Shown piece after piece: positions 8,662 through 16,596 of a stretch of DNA of 38,121 nucleotides. The notes beneath the pieces are model-generated. The model saw only the letters and a program-made list of their open reading frames with translations, made no database searches and was not told the origin of the DNA. The position numbers and the translations under genes are program-made. Origin of the DNA: CAZRIE01 sp964600075 (GTDB lineage Bacteria; Bacteroidota; Bacteroidia; Flavobacteriales; Flavobacteriaceae); assembly GCA_964600075.1 (NCBI GenBank), contig CAZRIE010000033.1:1-38121 (forward strand), read 5' to 3'. Numbering within the stretch: the first letter of the stretch is position 1; every line of letters begins with the position of its first letter.

Positions 8662-9582
8662 TCAAAGGTGTTTTTGAATAAACACCTTTAGTTTCAACGA
8701 AGTATCTAAAAGATTTGAACCTACCCAGCCATGACCTTCTGTCTCATAAAGTGTAAATTCGTGTTCAATACCAAGGTCGGTCAGTTTGGAAGCGAGGTCA
8801 ATGCCCTGTGAAATAGGAATCAAAGGATCCAGACCGCCATAAAATAGGATGGTGGGTGGGGCTCCTTCAGTAAGTTTTTGTAATGGGCTAGCTTCTTCAA
8901 GAATTTCATTGTTCAGCCCAAATTGCTCGATGACTTCTTTTACGGTCTCGTCATCGGAATTTTGATAGGCAGGGTCAAGAAGATTTGTCGGTCCGACAAT
9001 ACTACAGACCATGTATACTTTTTTTTCAGTGTCTAGGGCATAGGCCCATAGCAATGAAAGATGTGCACCGGCGCTGATGCCTACAAAACCTAGATTGTCA
9101 CCTATTTGATATTCCTCCTTATTATCCTTTAAGGAATTGACTACGGAAGTAATATCATCCGTTTGCATCGGATAAGGAAGGTTTTTTTTATCGGCCAGGC
9201 GATAGTTCATATTTACTATAGCTAATTCTGGAAGTTGTTGGATTACAAAATCCATAAAACCGTTCATATCTGCCTTATCGCCTGAAGACCATCCGCCTCC
9301 GTGTACTAAAACTAATACCTTTGTATCCTCTGACCTGTTGGCGGGTAGATAAATATCGAATACCTGATCTTTAGTCGTCCCATACGAAACATCCAACAAT
9401 GATTCAGCTTCCAATGGTTTCTTTGGGGCTTCTTCTACAGGTTCTTGTTGTACTTCGGGCATTACAAAACCGATATCCGTTGAACATGCACAAAGCATAA
9501 CGATGGTTATAAAAAGAAGGAGAAAATTTTTAGTGCTCTTAACGAAATTTATTCCGAATTTTGAAGTACTATTTTTTTCCAT
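8662..9582 (-). CDS. Alpha/beta-hydrolase lipoprotein (esterase, BD-FAE-like)
   Basis: 306 aa. A long n-region (residues 1-19) precedes a hydrophobic stretch and lipobox (LCAC, Cys33). After a Pro/Glu-rich linker comes an alpha/beta-hydrolase domain of the BD-FAE/esterase type: oxyanion motif HGGGW (94-98), nucleophile elbow GISAG with Ser170, Asp252 in GGLDP, and His284 in EGHGW, so the triad is complete. It probably hydrolyses short acyl or carbohydrate esters outside the cytoplasmic membrane. No other in-frame start precedes the lipobox, so the ATG at 9582 is used. This places its start codon directly against the start codon of the divergent gene at 9583. Confidence 0.88.
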   Translation of the reverse strand: MEKNSTSKFGINFVKSTKNFLLLFITIVMLCACSTDIGFVMPEVQQEPVEEAPKKPLEAESLLDVSYGTTKDQVFDIYLPANRSEDTKVLVLVHGGGWSSGDKADMNGFMDFVIQQLPELAIVNMNYRLADKKNLPYPMQTDDITSVVNSLKDNKEEYQIGDNLGFVGISAGAHLSLLWAYALDTEKKVYMVCSIVGPTNLLDPAYQNSDDETVKEVIEQFGLNNEILEEASPLQKLTEGAPPTILFYGGLDPLIPISQGIDLASKLTDLGIEHEFTLYETEGHGWVGSNLLDTSLKLKVFIQKHL

Positions 9583-10203
9583 ATGGCAGAGTTTATTAAA
9601 ATATACGAAGAAAATCCAAATCCAGCTGCAATTAAGACTGTGACTGATGTTCTGTACAAGGGAGGACTGGTCATTTATCCTACTGATACTGTTTATGGCC
9701 TTGGCTGTGATATTACGAATTCTAAGGCATTGGAAAAAATCGCACGTATAAAAGCCGTGAAGTTGGCTAAGGCCAATTGGTCGTTTATTTGCGCCGATCT
9801 AAGTAACCTTTCCGATTATGTGCGGCAAATCGATAGTGCAACATTCAAGGTATTAAAACGTGCGCTGCCAGGACCTTATACGTTCATCCTTCCCGGTAAC
9901 AATAATCTGCCCAGAGATTTCAAAAAGAAAAAAACCGTAGGTATACGTGTTCCCGATAATGCCATTGCGAAAGCCTTAGTGGAAGGTTTAGGGAACCCGA
10001 TCGTATCGACTTCGATTTACGATGAAGACGAGGTTTTGGAATATACCACAGACCCCGAACTTATTTTCGAGAAATGGCAGAATTTGGTCGATGTGGTCAT
10101 CGATGGTGGCTATGGAAGCAACATCGCCTCGACAGTTGTCGACCTTTCAGGTAATGAACCGGTAGTACTGCGGGAGGGGAAAGGAGCGTTGGATATATTT
10201 TAA
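9583..10203 (+). CDS. YciO/Sua5-family threonylcarbamoyl-AMP synthase-like protein
   Basis: 206 aa, a single YrdC domain without the C-terminal Sua5 domain. Landmarks are GGLVIYPTDTVYGLGCDI (residues 28-45), RALPGPYTFIL, KKTVGIRVPDN and STVVDLSG...VLREGKG. Proteins of this kind are usually annotated as L-threonylcarbamoyladenylate synthases of the tRNA t6A37 pathway. The KxR and SxN motifs of true TsaC/Sua5 are not present: the matching stretches read RIKAVKLAKANWSF and STSIYDED. This resembles the YciO subfamily, so t6A activity is uncertain. It starts flush against the divergent esterase gene, so its promoter must lie inside that gene. A bidirectional terminator follows. Confidence 0.85.
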   Translation: MAEFIKIYEENPNPAAIKTVTDVLYKGGLVIYPTDTVYGLGCDITNSKALEKIARIKAVKLAKANWSFICADLSNLSDYVRQIDSATFKVLKRALPGPYTFILPGNNNLPRDFKKKKTVGIRVPDNAIAKALVEGLGNPIVSTSIYDEDEVLEYTTDPELIFEKWQNLVDVVIDGGYGSNIASTVVDLSGNEPVVLREGKGALDIF

Positions 10204-10256
10204 GACTAGACCCTTGTCAGGTTGTCAAGAATTAATTGCGCCAAGTCCTTTACAAA

Positions 10257-10292
10257 ATAAAAAACCGCAACTTACAAAGTTGCGGTTTTTTT
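10257..10292. terminator. Bidirectional intrinsic terminator
   Basis: A perfect 11-bp stem (10263-10273 with 10277-10287, AACCGCAACTT pairing with AAGTTGCGGTT) with loop ACA is flanked by an A run on the left and a T run on the right. It lies between the convergent YciO-like gene (ends 10203) and OmpA-lipoprotein gene (ends 10312) and can serve both. Confidence 0.9.
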
Positions 10293-10311
10293 GTACCAAA
10301 ATGGATTGATT

Positions 10312-11166
10312 TTAGTTATTGATCGCAGGGTCTTTCATACCCTCTTCAATCATACTATAGAATTGGTCAATTTTTGGAAGAACCACGATACGGGTTCTTC
10401 TGTTCTTTGATTTTTCAGTTTGAGATACAGGTATGTACTCTGATCTACCGGCAGCGGTCATACGCTTAGGGTCTACATTGTAATCATTCTGTAATACGCG
10501 AACTACGGCAGTTGCACGTTTAACACTCAAATCCCAGTTATCCAAAAGAACTCCTTTTTTTCTGTAAGGTACGTCGTCGGTATGGCCCTCTACCATAAAT
10601 TCGAAATCAGGTTTGTTGTTCACGACTAGTGCAACCTTTCCCAGAACTTCTTTAGCACGGTTGGTTATACTATAGCTTCCACTGCTAAATAACAACTTAT
10701 CCGATATAGATACGAAAACCACTCCTTTTTCTACACTGATTTCGATATCCTCATCATCCAAGTCGCCCAGAACTCCTTTTAGACTCTGTACCAAAGAAAG
10801 GTTCACAGAATCTCTTCGAGTGATGGCATTCTGTAATTTCCGTATAGTTAAATCTTTTTCTTGAAGACTTTCCAAAGATTTTTCCAAATTGTCTGCACCC
10901 TTCGTAGTTAAGGTGGTGAGGTTGCCCATGTTGTTTATTAATTCTTGATTGTTAGCCTTCAAGAATGTATTTTGGTCTTGCAAGGTGTTCATTTTTGCGG
11001 TAGCAGTCGCTTTATCCTCCAAACAGCCGTTCAATTTCACTGTTGCTGAATTTAACAAGTCTTGAGTTTCCTTCTGCTTGGTCTCTAAATCGCCAAATTT
11101 TTTCTGTGATACGCAAGAAGATAACAACAAGGTCACTCCTAAACAGCCTAAAATTATTTTTTTCAT
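10312..11166 (-). CDS. OmpA/Pal-family peptidoglycan-anchoring lipoprotein
   Basis: 284 aa. Lipobox LSSC (Cys18), an alpha-helical coiled-coil stretch (about 20-125), then an OmpA/MotB domain (about 140-275). The peptidoglycan contacts are intact: Asp in VEGHTDD and Arg in NWDLSVKRA, with AAGRSEYIPV and KNRRTRIVV closing the domain. It should tie the outer membrane to the cell wall. A shorter paralogue lacking these residues sits at 1867-2637. The upstream gap of 116 nt contains a -7-like box (TATATTTA on the minus strand, 11229-11236), so it probably has its own promoter. A strong terminator follows its 3' end. Confidence 0.9.
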   Translation of the reverse strand: MKKIILGCLGVTLLLSSCVSQKKFGDLETKQKETQDLLNSATVKLNGCLEDKATATAKMNTLQDQNTFLKANNQELINNMGNLTTLTTKGADNLEKSLESLQEKDLTIRKLQNAITRRDSVNLSLVQSLKGVLGDLDDEDIEISVEKGVVFVSISDKLLFSSGSYSITNRAKEVLGKVALVVNNKPDFEFMVEGHTDDVPYRKKGVLLDNWDLSVKRATAVVRVLQNDYNVDPKRMTAAGRSEYIPVSQTEKSKNRRTRIVVLPKIDQFYSMIEEGMKDPAINN

Positions 11167-11282
11167 AATGTGATGTGGGTTACTAAATATTAATTATTTG
11201 TTATTTGATTTTGATTTTGATTGTTTTCTAAATATAAGATGCAAAACTATAGAATCGCTTAATTTAACTTTTGCAAAATTAG

Positions 11283-12284
11283 TTAATCTTTTACTAAATC
11301 GTTAAATTTCTTTACATGATGTACGAAGTGCGACCATACAATGGACTTTGTAAGGTAATACTTTAGTATAAAATTGGCTTTTTCTCTTTTGCGGTACATT
11401 TTCCCAAAGTGCCTGTAAAAACTAAGGTGAGCTTTTAATATGGCAAAACAGTGGTTGAATTTTAACTGAAAGACAAATCGTATAGCAGCTACGCCGTCAA
11501 GTAGCAATCGTATAGCAATTATGGTCAACGCCTTTCTTCTAGGTAGGTTCTTGGTAATCGAGAACAAAGAGTTTCTGAAGTTCAGGTAGGTTTTTTTTGG
11601 ATTCATGTTGCTCAGCGTAGAACCACCCAAATGATATACCTTCGATGTGCCTACGTAATACACCTCGTGCCCATCGTTTTTAGCGCGCCAACACAGATCT
11701 ACTTCTTCTTGATGCGCAAAATAGTTTTCGTCAAACCCTTCCAATGTCCAAAAGACGTCTTTTCTGATAAACATACAGGCCCCAGTTGCCCAAAAGATTT
11801 CTCGGGTATCGTCGTACTGTCCGTTGTCTTTTTCTAATTCTTGAAATATTCGACCTCTACAGAATGGGTAACCCAGTTGGTCAATGAAACCACCCGCGGC
11901 ACCGGCATACTCAAAATAATCTTTGCGTATCAGGTCCAAAATTTTGGGTTGTACTATAGCCACTTTCGGTTTTTGGGTAAATAATTCCAAGATGGGGGCT
12001 AACCAACCATCGGTAACCTCGACATCGGAATTTAGCAAACAGTATATATCGGCATCAATGTTTTTAAGGCCCTCGTTATAACCTTTTGAAAATCCCCCAT
12101 TTTCTGAATTTTGAATTATTTTTACCGCAGGGTGATTTTTTTTTAAGAAATCTACAGATGCGTCGGTAGAAGCATTGTCTATAACAAAGATATCGGCATC
12201 AGAAGAATATTGTATTACCGAAGGTAGGTATCTTTCTAAAAGTACCTCTCCGTTCCAGTTAAGTATGACGATGGCTATACGCAA
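11283..12284 (-). CDS. Family 2 glycosyltransferase
   Basis: 333 aa. GT-A fold with an N-terminal IVILNWNGEVLLE, nucleotide-sugar loop IDNASTDASVDFL, NGGFSKGYNEGL, metal-binding SD motif in LLNSDVEV, the acceptor-site signature GFDENYFAHQEEVDLCWR, and a C-terminal helical region (about 240-333) that may lie on the membrane. It resembles rhamnosyl-type GT2 transferases of cell-surface polysaccharides, but donor and acceptor are unknown. It follows the HsdR_N gene by 12 nt on the same strand, so the two probably share a transcript. This pairing next to holA is a recurring flavobacterial arrangement (from memory, not checked). Confidence 0.9.
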   Translation of the reverse strand: MRIAIVILNWNGEVLLERYLPSVIQYSSDADIFVIDNASTDASVDFLKKNHPAVKIIQNSENGGFSKGYNEGLKNIDADIYCLLNSDVEVTDGWLAPILELFTQKPKVAIVQPKILDLIRKDYFEYAGAAGGFIDQLGYPFCRGRIFQELEKDNGQYDDTREIFWATGACMFIRKDVFWTLEGFDENYFAHQEEVDLCWRAKNDGHEVYYVGTSKVYHLGGSTLSNMNPKKTYLNFRNSLFSITKNLPRRKALTIIAIRLLLDGVAAIRFVFQLKFNHCFAILKAHLSFYRHFGKMYRKREKANFILKYYLTKSIVWSHFVHHVKKFNDLVKD

Positions 12285-12296
12285 AACGATGGCAAA

Positions 12297-12749
12297 TTAA
12301 CGGCTAAAATCAGGAATATCCCTTAGAAAAGCATATTTTTCTGATTCAAAATCCATTTTGCAATAGAAATGTTGAAGTCCGTTGGTAACCATTAGGTAAT
12401 CAGCATTCAGTTGTAGATTATACCGGGCTATCTGGTCAAAGGTGTTTTGGTCGACAACGATACTCGGAGCCTTACATTCCACTAAGATATGAATACTACC
12501 ATCAGAGTTGAAAACTACGATATCATATCTTTTTTTGATATCGTTTACAGTCAATTGCTTTTCGACGTTTATAAGGCTCTTCGGGTAATATTTCTCCTGT
12601 ATCAAGTAGTTCACTGTATGTTGGCGTACCCATTCTTCAGGTTGCAGTACCACGAATTTTTTGCGTATGACATCAAAAATATGGAGGTTATTTTCGCTAT
12701 TTTTGAGGCGGAAGCCGTATTCGGGAAAGTTAAGTGGGTGCATGTGCAA
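12297..12749 (-). CDS. Stand-alone HsdR N-terminal-domain protein (PD-(D/E)XK-like)
   Basis: 150 aa. It matches the type I restriction enzyme R protein N-terminal family (HSDR_N, PF13588). The nuclease-core residues are visible: Asp76 in KRYDIVVF, then Glu91-Cys-Lys93 in LVECKAP, with downstream QIARYNLQLNADYLMVTNG. There is no helicase domain and no hsdM or hsdS nearby, so this is not a restriction system. It may be a housekeeping nuclease or a DNA-binding relic. It diverges from holA with only 19 nt between the starts and continues into the glycosyltransferase gene. A start at the second Met (12743) is equally possible. Confidence 0.85.
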   Translation of the reverse strand: MHMHPLNFPEYGFRLKNSENNLHIFDVIRKKFVVLQPEEWVRQHTVNYLIQEKYYPKSLINVEKQLTVNDIKKRYDIVVFNSDGSIHILVECKAPSIVVDQNTFDQIARYNLQLNADYLMVTNGLQHFYCKMDFESEKYAFLRDIPDFSR

Positions 12750-12768
12750 ATTTGATGATTTTTTTTGA

Positions 12769-13770
12769 ATGGATAAAGCAAAACAGATAGTTACCGATAT
12801 CCGTAACGGGGCAATAAAACCGATATATTTCTTGTTCGGGGAAGAACCTTACTATATAGATGCCATTGCCTCCTACATCGAAAAAAATGTACTTGCCGAA
12901 GAAGAGAAAAGTTTTAACCAAATGGTGCTCTACGGTAAGGAAATCGGCATCGATGAAATTGTGGGCAATGCCAAACGCTATCCGATGATGGCGGAAAGGC
13001 AGGTCGTAATAGTCAAGGAGGCTCAGCACCTTTCCCGTACCATAGAACAGTTGACCGATTATGCCGACAATCCACAGCCGACTACCGTATTGGTAGTCTG
13101 CTACAAATACAAAAAACTCGATAAGCGCAAGAAACTTTATAAATCCGTTCAAAAAACAGGGGTCTTGTTCGAAAGTAAAAAACTCTACGAGAACCAGGTT
13201 TCTGATTGGATCCGTACGAATCTGCAGGGAAGAGGTTATAGTATCTCTCACAAGGCCGCTATTCTTTTGACCGAGTTCTTGGGCACCGACCTGAGCCGTA
13301 TCAACAACGAGTTGGAAAAACTACAGCTAGTATTGCCCGAAAGAACAGAGATTACCCCTACCGATATCGAAGCGCATATTGGTATCAGCAAAGACTACAA
13401 CAACTTTGAATTGAAAAAAGCCATCGGAGAACGTAACGTGTTAAAGGCAACGCGTATTATCAATTATTTTTCTCAAAACCCCAAAGACAATCCGTTCGTT
13501 TTAACAATAGCCTTATTGAATACTTTTTTTACCCAGTTGCTGCAATATCATGGCCTCAACGACCATTCACCCAAAAGCGTTGCCAGTGCATTAAGGGTAA
13601 GTCCGTATTTTGTGGGAGAATTTCAGACAGCCGCTCGAAACTATCCGATGAAAAAAGTAAGCGGTATCGTTTCCCACCTGCGTGAAATGGATCTAAAAGG
13701 AAAAGGGGTAGGGGCGAATGCCCTTTCTCAAGCCGATTTGTTGAAGGAGCTTTTGGTGAAGATTATTTGA
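12769..13770 (+). CDS. holA: DNA polymerase III subunit delta
   Basis: 333 aa, the usual length for HolA. Landmarks are PIYFLFGEEPYYID near the N terminus (degenerate P-loop of the AAA+ domain), RQVVIVKEAQHL, VLVVCYKYKKLDKRKKLYK, and the C-terminal collar domain (ELKKAIGERNVLKATRII, NPFVLTIALLNTFFTQLLQY, SQADLLKELLVKII at the end). It forms the clamp loader with tau/gamma and delta-prime and opens the beta clamp. Its stop codon abuts the stop codon of the convergent DoxX gene with no spacer. Its promoter must lie in the 19-nt gap and the start of the HsdR_N gene. Confidence 0.93.
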   Translation: MDKAKQIVTDIRNGAIKPIYFLFGEEPYYIDAIASYIEKNVLAEEEKSFNQMVLYGKEIGIDEIVGNAKRYPMMAERQVVIVKEAQHLSRTIEQLTDYADNPQPTTVLVVCYKYKKLDKRKKLYKSVQKTGVLFESKKLYENQVSDWIRTNLQGRGYSISHKAAILLTEFLGTDLSRINNELEKLQLVLPERTEITPTDIEAHIGISKDYNNFELKKAIGERNVLKATRIINYFSQNPKDNPFVLTIALLNTFFTQLLQYHGLNDHSPKSVASALRVSPYFVGEFQTAARNYPMKKVSGIVSHLREMDLKGKGVGANALSQADLLKELLVKII

Positions 13771-14145
13771 TTAACGCTTCTCAACGCTATACTTCCCAGG
13801 ACCCAAAAGAATAATGACCACAAAAATAATTAGGTAAAGCAATGCCTTTTCCTTTTTTTGAAACGCATCTGCACCATGTATTATAAAAAAGGCAACGGCC
13901 ATGGTAATAGCAGCGGGCACGGCTGCCCACCGTGTTTTGAACCCGAAAATTATAAGAATTGGGCATACAAATTCACCGATTACCGCTAAAAACAGCGAGG
14001 GCGTGGAACCGATACCGATAGGATTACCGAATTCGGCACCGGCTATCAACATCTGTAACTTTTCATACCCGTGTGTGAGTAGCGCCACAGAGGCTCCGAT
14101 ACGTAATACGGCAAGACCGATATCTTTTAAAAGTGCACTTTGCAT
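13771..14145 (-). CDS. DoxX-family membrane protein
   Basis: 124 aa with four predicted membrane helices (about 7-26, 48-68, 74-92 and 101-118). The family signature is GLAVLRIGASVALLTHGYEKL at the N terminus, followed by FLAVIGEFVCPILIIFGF and WAAVPAAITMAVAFFIIH. DoxX-like proteins are linked to thiosulfate or quinone redox chemistry in some organisms, but most, including this one, have no assigned reaction. It lies 38 nt downstream of the kinase/PLP-enzyme fusion gene on the same strand and may be co-transcribed with it. Confidence 0.85.
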   Translation of the reverse strand: MQSALLKDIGLAVLRIGASVALLTHGYEKLQMLIAGAEFGNPIGIGSTPSLFLAVIGEFVCPILIIFGFKTRWAAVPAAITMAVAFFIIHGADAFQKKEKALLYLIIFVVIILLGPGKYSVEKR

Positions 14146-14183
14146 ATGTTCTTTATTTTAAACGGCTATAAAAGTATTGATTT

Positions 14184-16427
14184 TTAGGAATGGGTCAACA
14201 CCGAACGGATGGCATTTACTAAAATATCACAATCGGTTTTATTGAAGGATAACGGGGGTTTTATTTTAAGCACACTATTATATGGGCCATCTGTACCGAT
14301 TAAAATATGCTTTTCCCGTAACTCGTTTTTTAATTGGGAAGCCAATTCCGTATTTGGTTCGCCCCTTTCGTTGAAAATTTCAATACCTATAAAAAGTCCA
14401 CTGCCCCGGACATTAGCAATTTCAGGATGGTTTTTTTGTAGTTTCTTAAGTAGATTCATTAAATAATTACCGGTTTCCTTTGCATGTTGTTGGAGGCCCT
14501 CCTCTTCGATAACTTCTAAAACGGCATTACCAATGGCACAAGACACAGGATTACCCCCAAAAGAGCTGAAAAACTCAAGTCCGTTATCAAAACTTTCCGC
14601 GATTTCCGTAGTGGTCACCACCGCTCCAATGGGTTGCCCGTTGGCCATAGGTTTTCCAAGAATGACCATGTCGGGAACAACCTCGTGCATCTCGAATCCC
14701 CAGAAATGATTACCCAAGCGACCAAAACCAACTTGAACTTCATCACTGATACAAATACCGCCCTGCTTTCGTATTTCTTGATAAACTCTTTTCAAGTAGT
14801 TCTTTGCCAAGGGTACTTGGCCCCCACAGCCCACGATGGGTTCTGCTATAAATGCGGCTATCTGGCCCAAATCGCTCTTTAGCTGATTAGTTGTTAAATT
14901 CGCAAAATGGTCTCCGGCCGTGCCATCATCATTGAAACCTGAACCGAAAGCATTGGGCATCGGTGTCTGTAGAATATAATTCTGTTGCCCCATACCTCCT
15001 TCATGGTTGTATTTATAGGGGCTGATATCTATTCCGATACTGGTATTGCCATGGTAGCCATGGTCAAGCACCATTACTTTTTGCATATGGGTGTGTGTCA
15101 TGGCTATTCGAATCGCTAAATCACTGGCAGCACTTCCCGAGTTGACAAAAAATATTTTGTTCAGTTTCGCGGGAAATTTGGAAAGTAATTTTTCGCTATA
15201 GTGTAGAATCTCGTCATAAACATATCGGGTATTCGTATTTAATCTGGCCATTGTCTTTTGTCCGGCACGTACTACTCTGGGATGGCAGTGTCCGGCTAAC
15301 ATTATGTTGTTATAGGCATCAAGTATGGTATTACCATCGGTGTCGTACATGTATTGAAAAGCGGAGCGAGACATCGCAATGGGTCGTTCGTAACTTAGTG
15401 AAAGGGCACTACTCAAATACTTCTTCCTTCTTTGGAGTTGTTTCTCAATATCAACCTCAATAATAGGGGGGAAGCCGGATGCTTTTCTAAAGGTATCCTT
15501 TGCCTGGATCGGATTAATAGTAAGCCATTTTCGTAGTAAGTTCCATGCTGGTCTTTCGCTGATGGTTATATATTCGGAGTCAGGTTTTTGAAGCTTGGTG
15601 TAGGCAGAATTGCAAACGCTGGTGCAGAGGCGTGCAGCGACCAAATAGTAGAGCACATCCAATTCTAGTTCTTGTAAAGGAAAAACGTTATGATAACCAA
15701 TGATTACTTCTGAAGCGATGTCAAGAGGGTTTTCCTTTTCCATCATCACATAGGTAATTGCCACGGCAACTTCATTGATCAGCCACGAATGGCACATATC
15801 ACCAAAATCAATGATGCCCGAAATTCTTCCCTCTTGGGTAAGTACGTTCCAATCATTGCCATCGTTATGAATGGTTCCTTTTCTCAGTTGCTGTTGTATG
15901 GGGTAGACTTGCTCATCGAATTGTAAGAAAAAATAATCGACTAAATTCCTATCCTTCGGATCAGTAATATATTCCAGGTAGTGGTAGTTATTTTTGAAAT
16001 GCTTTAAGTCCCATTGTATTTCTTTGGCTAAGATTGGTGTTTCTTTGGCATTATGAATGGTTTTATCCAATTTTCCTAAAAAAGTCCCAAACGAACGGAG
16101 TAATGAAGAAGTGTGTTCAACATCTCCAAGAAAACTACCTTCGACGTAGGTCAGTAAACAGAATATAGAATCATCCTTAATGATGTGATATTGGTTATCT
16201 AAAGATGGGATAACCTGCGGGAAATCATACCTATCGAGGTCAACCAGTAGTTTTAAAATATGTTCTTCGGATTTTAGAAGTGCCGCGGTTTCTTTGTTAT
16301 TAGGATATTGTTTTAAAACATATGTATCATGATTACAGCTTACCTTATAATTCAGACTATCATATCCCTCTAGCTGGGTTAGGGCCGAAACATTTAGTCC
16401 ATAATTTTTTTCTAGGAAGGTCTCCAT
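14184..16427 (-). CDS. Fusion of APH-type kinase and class III PLP enzyme (candidate amino-alcohol kinase / phospho-lyase)
   Basis: 747 aa. Residues 1-305 are an aminoglycoside-phosphotransferase/choline-kinase-type domain with HND at 187-189, Asn194 and the DFG-like IDFGD at 206-210. Residues about 330-747 are a class III aminotransferase fold with FVNSGSAASDLA, DHGYHGNT, SDEVQVGFGR (Asp562) and PLP Lys592 in LGKPMANGQ. In animals the same two folds occur as hydroxylysine kinase and the phosphohydroxylysine/phosphoethanolamine phospho-lyases. The fusion therefore suggests a two-step route: phosphorylate an amino alcohol or hydroxy-amino acid, then eliminate phosphate and ammonia. Many bacterial homologues carry an M23 peptidase domain between the two; none is present here. 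Substrate unknown. Confidence 0.88.
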   Translation of the reverse strand: METFLEKNYGLNVSALTQLEGYDSLNYKVSCNHDTYVLKQYPNNKETAALLKSEEHILKLLVDLDRYDFPQVIPSLDNQYHIIKDDSIFCLLTYVEGSFLGDVEHTSSLLRSFGTFLGKLDKTIHNAKETPILAKEIQWDLKHFKNNYHYLEYITDPKDRNLVDYFFLQFDEQVYPIQQQLRKGTIHNDGNDWNVLTQEGRISGIIDFGDMCHSWLINEVAVAITYVMMEKENPLDIASEVIIGYHNVFPLQELELDVLYYLVAARLCTSVCNSAYTKLQKPDSEYITISERPAWNLLRKWLTINPIQAKDTFRKASGFPPIIEVDIEKQLQRRKKYLSSALSLSYERPIAMSRSAFQYMYDTDGNTILDAYNNIMLAGHCHPRVVRAGQKTMARLNTNTRYVYDEILHYSEKLLSKFPAKLNKIFFVNSGSAASDLAIRIAMTHTHMQKVMVLDHGYHGNTSIGIDISPYKYNHEGGMGQQNYILQTPMPNAFGSGFNDDGTAGDHFANLTTNQLKSDLGQIAAFIAEPIVGCGGQVPLAKNYLKRVYQEIRKQGGICISDEVQVGFGRLGNHFWGFEMHEVVPDMVILGKPMANGQPIGAVVTTTEIAESFDNGLEFFSSFGGNPVSCAIGNAVLEVIEEEGLQQHAKETGNYLMNLLKKLQKNHPEIANVRGSGLFIGIEIFNERGEPNTELASQLKNELREKHILIGTDGPYNSVLKIKPPLSFNKTDCDILVNAIRSVLTHS

Positions 16428-16527
16428 TTCTTTTCAAGAATTGATTTAGCTAGGTCAAATATGAAATTAATTACCGTACCATGTATGTTAAAATTAAAAT
16501 TTCTTCTGTTACCCAAATCATAAAAAA

Positions 16528-16558
16528 TTGTCATAATTACCTGAAACCGTTATATTTA
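16528..16558 (+). promoter_or_regulatory. Candidate promoter of the M16 peptidase pseudogene
   Basis: TTG at 16528-16530 and TATATTTA at 16551-16558 are separated by 20 nt, close to the Bacteroidota TTG / TAnnTTTG layout. The start codon follows 38 nt later. The promoter looks usable although the gene is broken. Confidence 0.45.
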
Positions 16559-16596
16559 CTTAGCACAGAAAATTCATCATAAAATACTCATCAGTC

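Noticed and set aside
11200..11225. Short tandem GATTTT repeats upstream of the OmpA lipoprotein
   Set aside because: Only about three imperfect units in AT-rich sequence, with no sign of phase variation or a defined repeat family.
12297..12749. Part of a restriction-modification system
   Set aside because: Only the HsdR N-terminal domain is present, with no helicase, methylase or specificity gene in the window.
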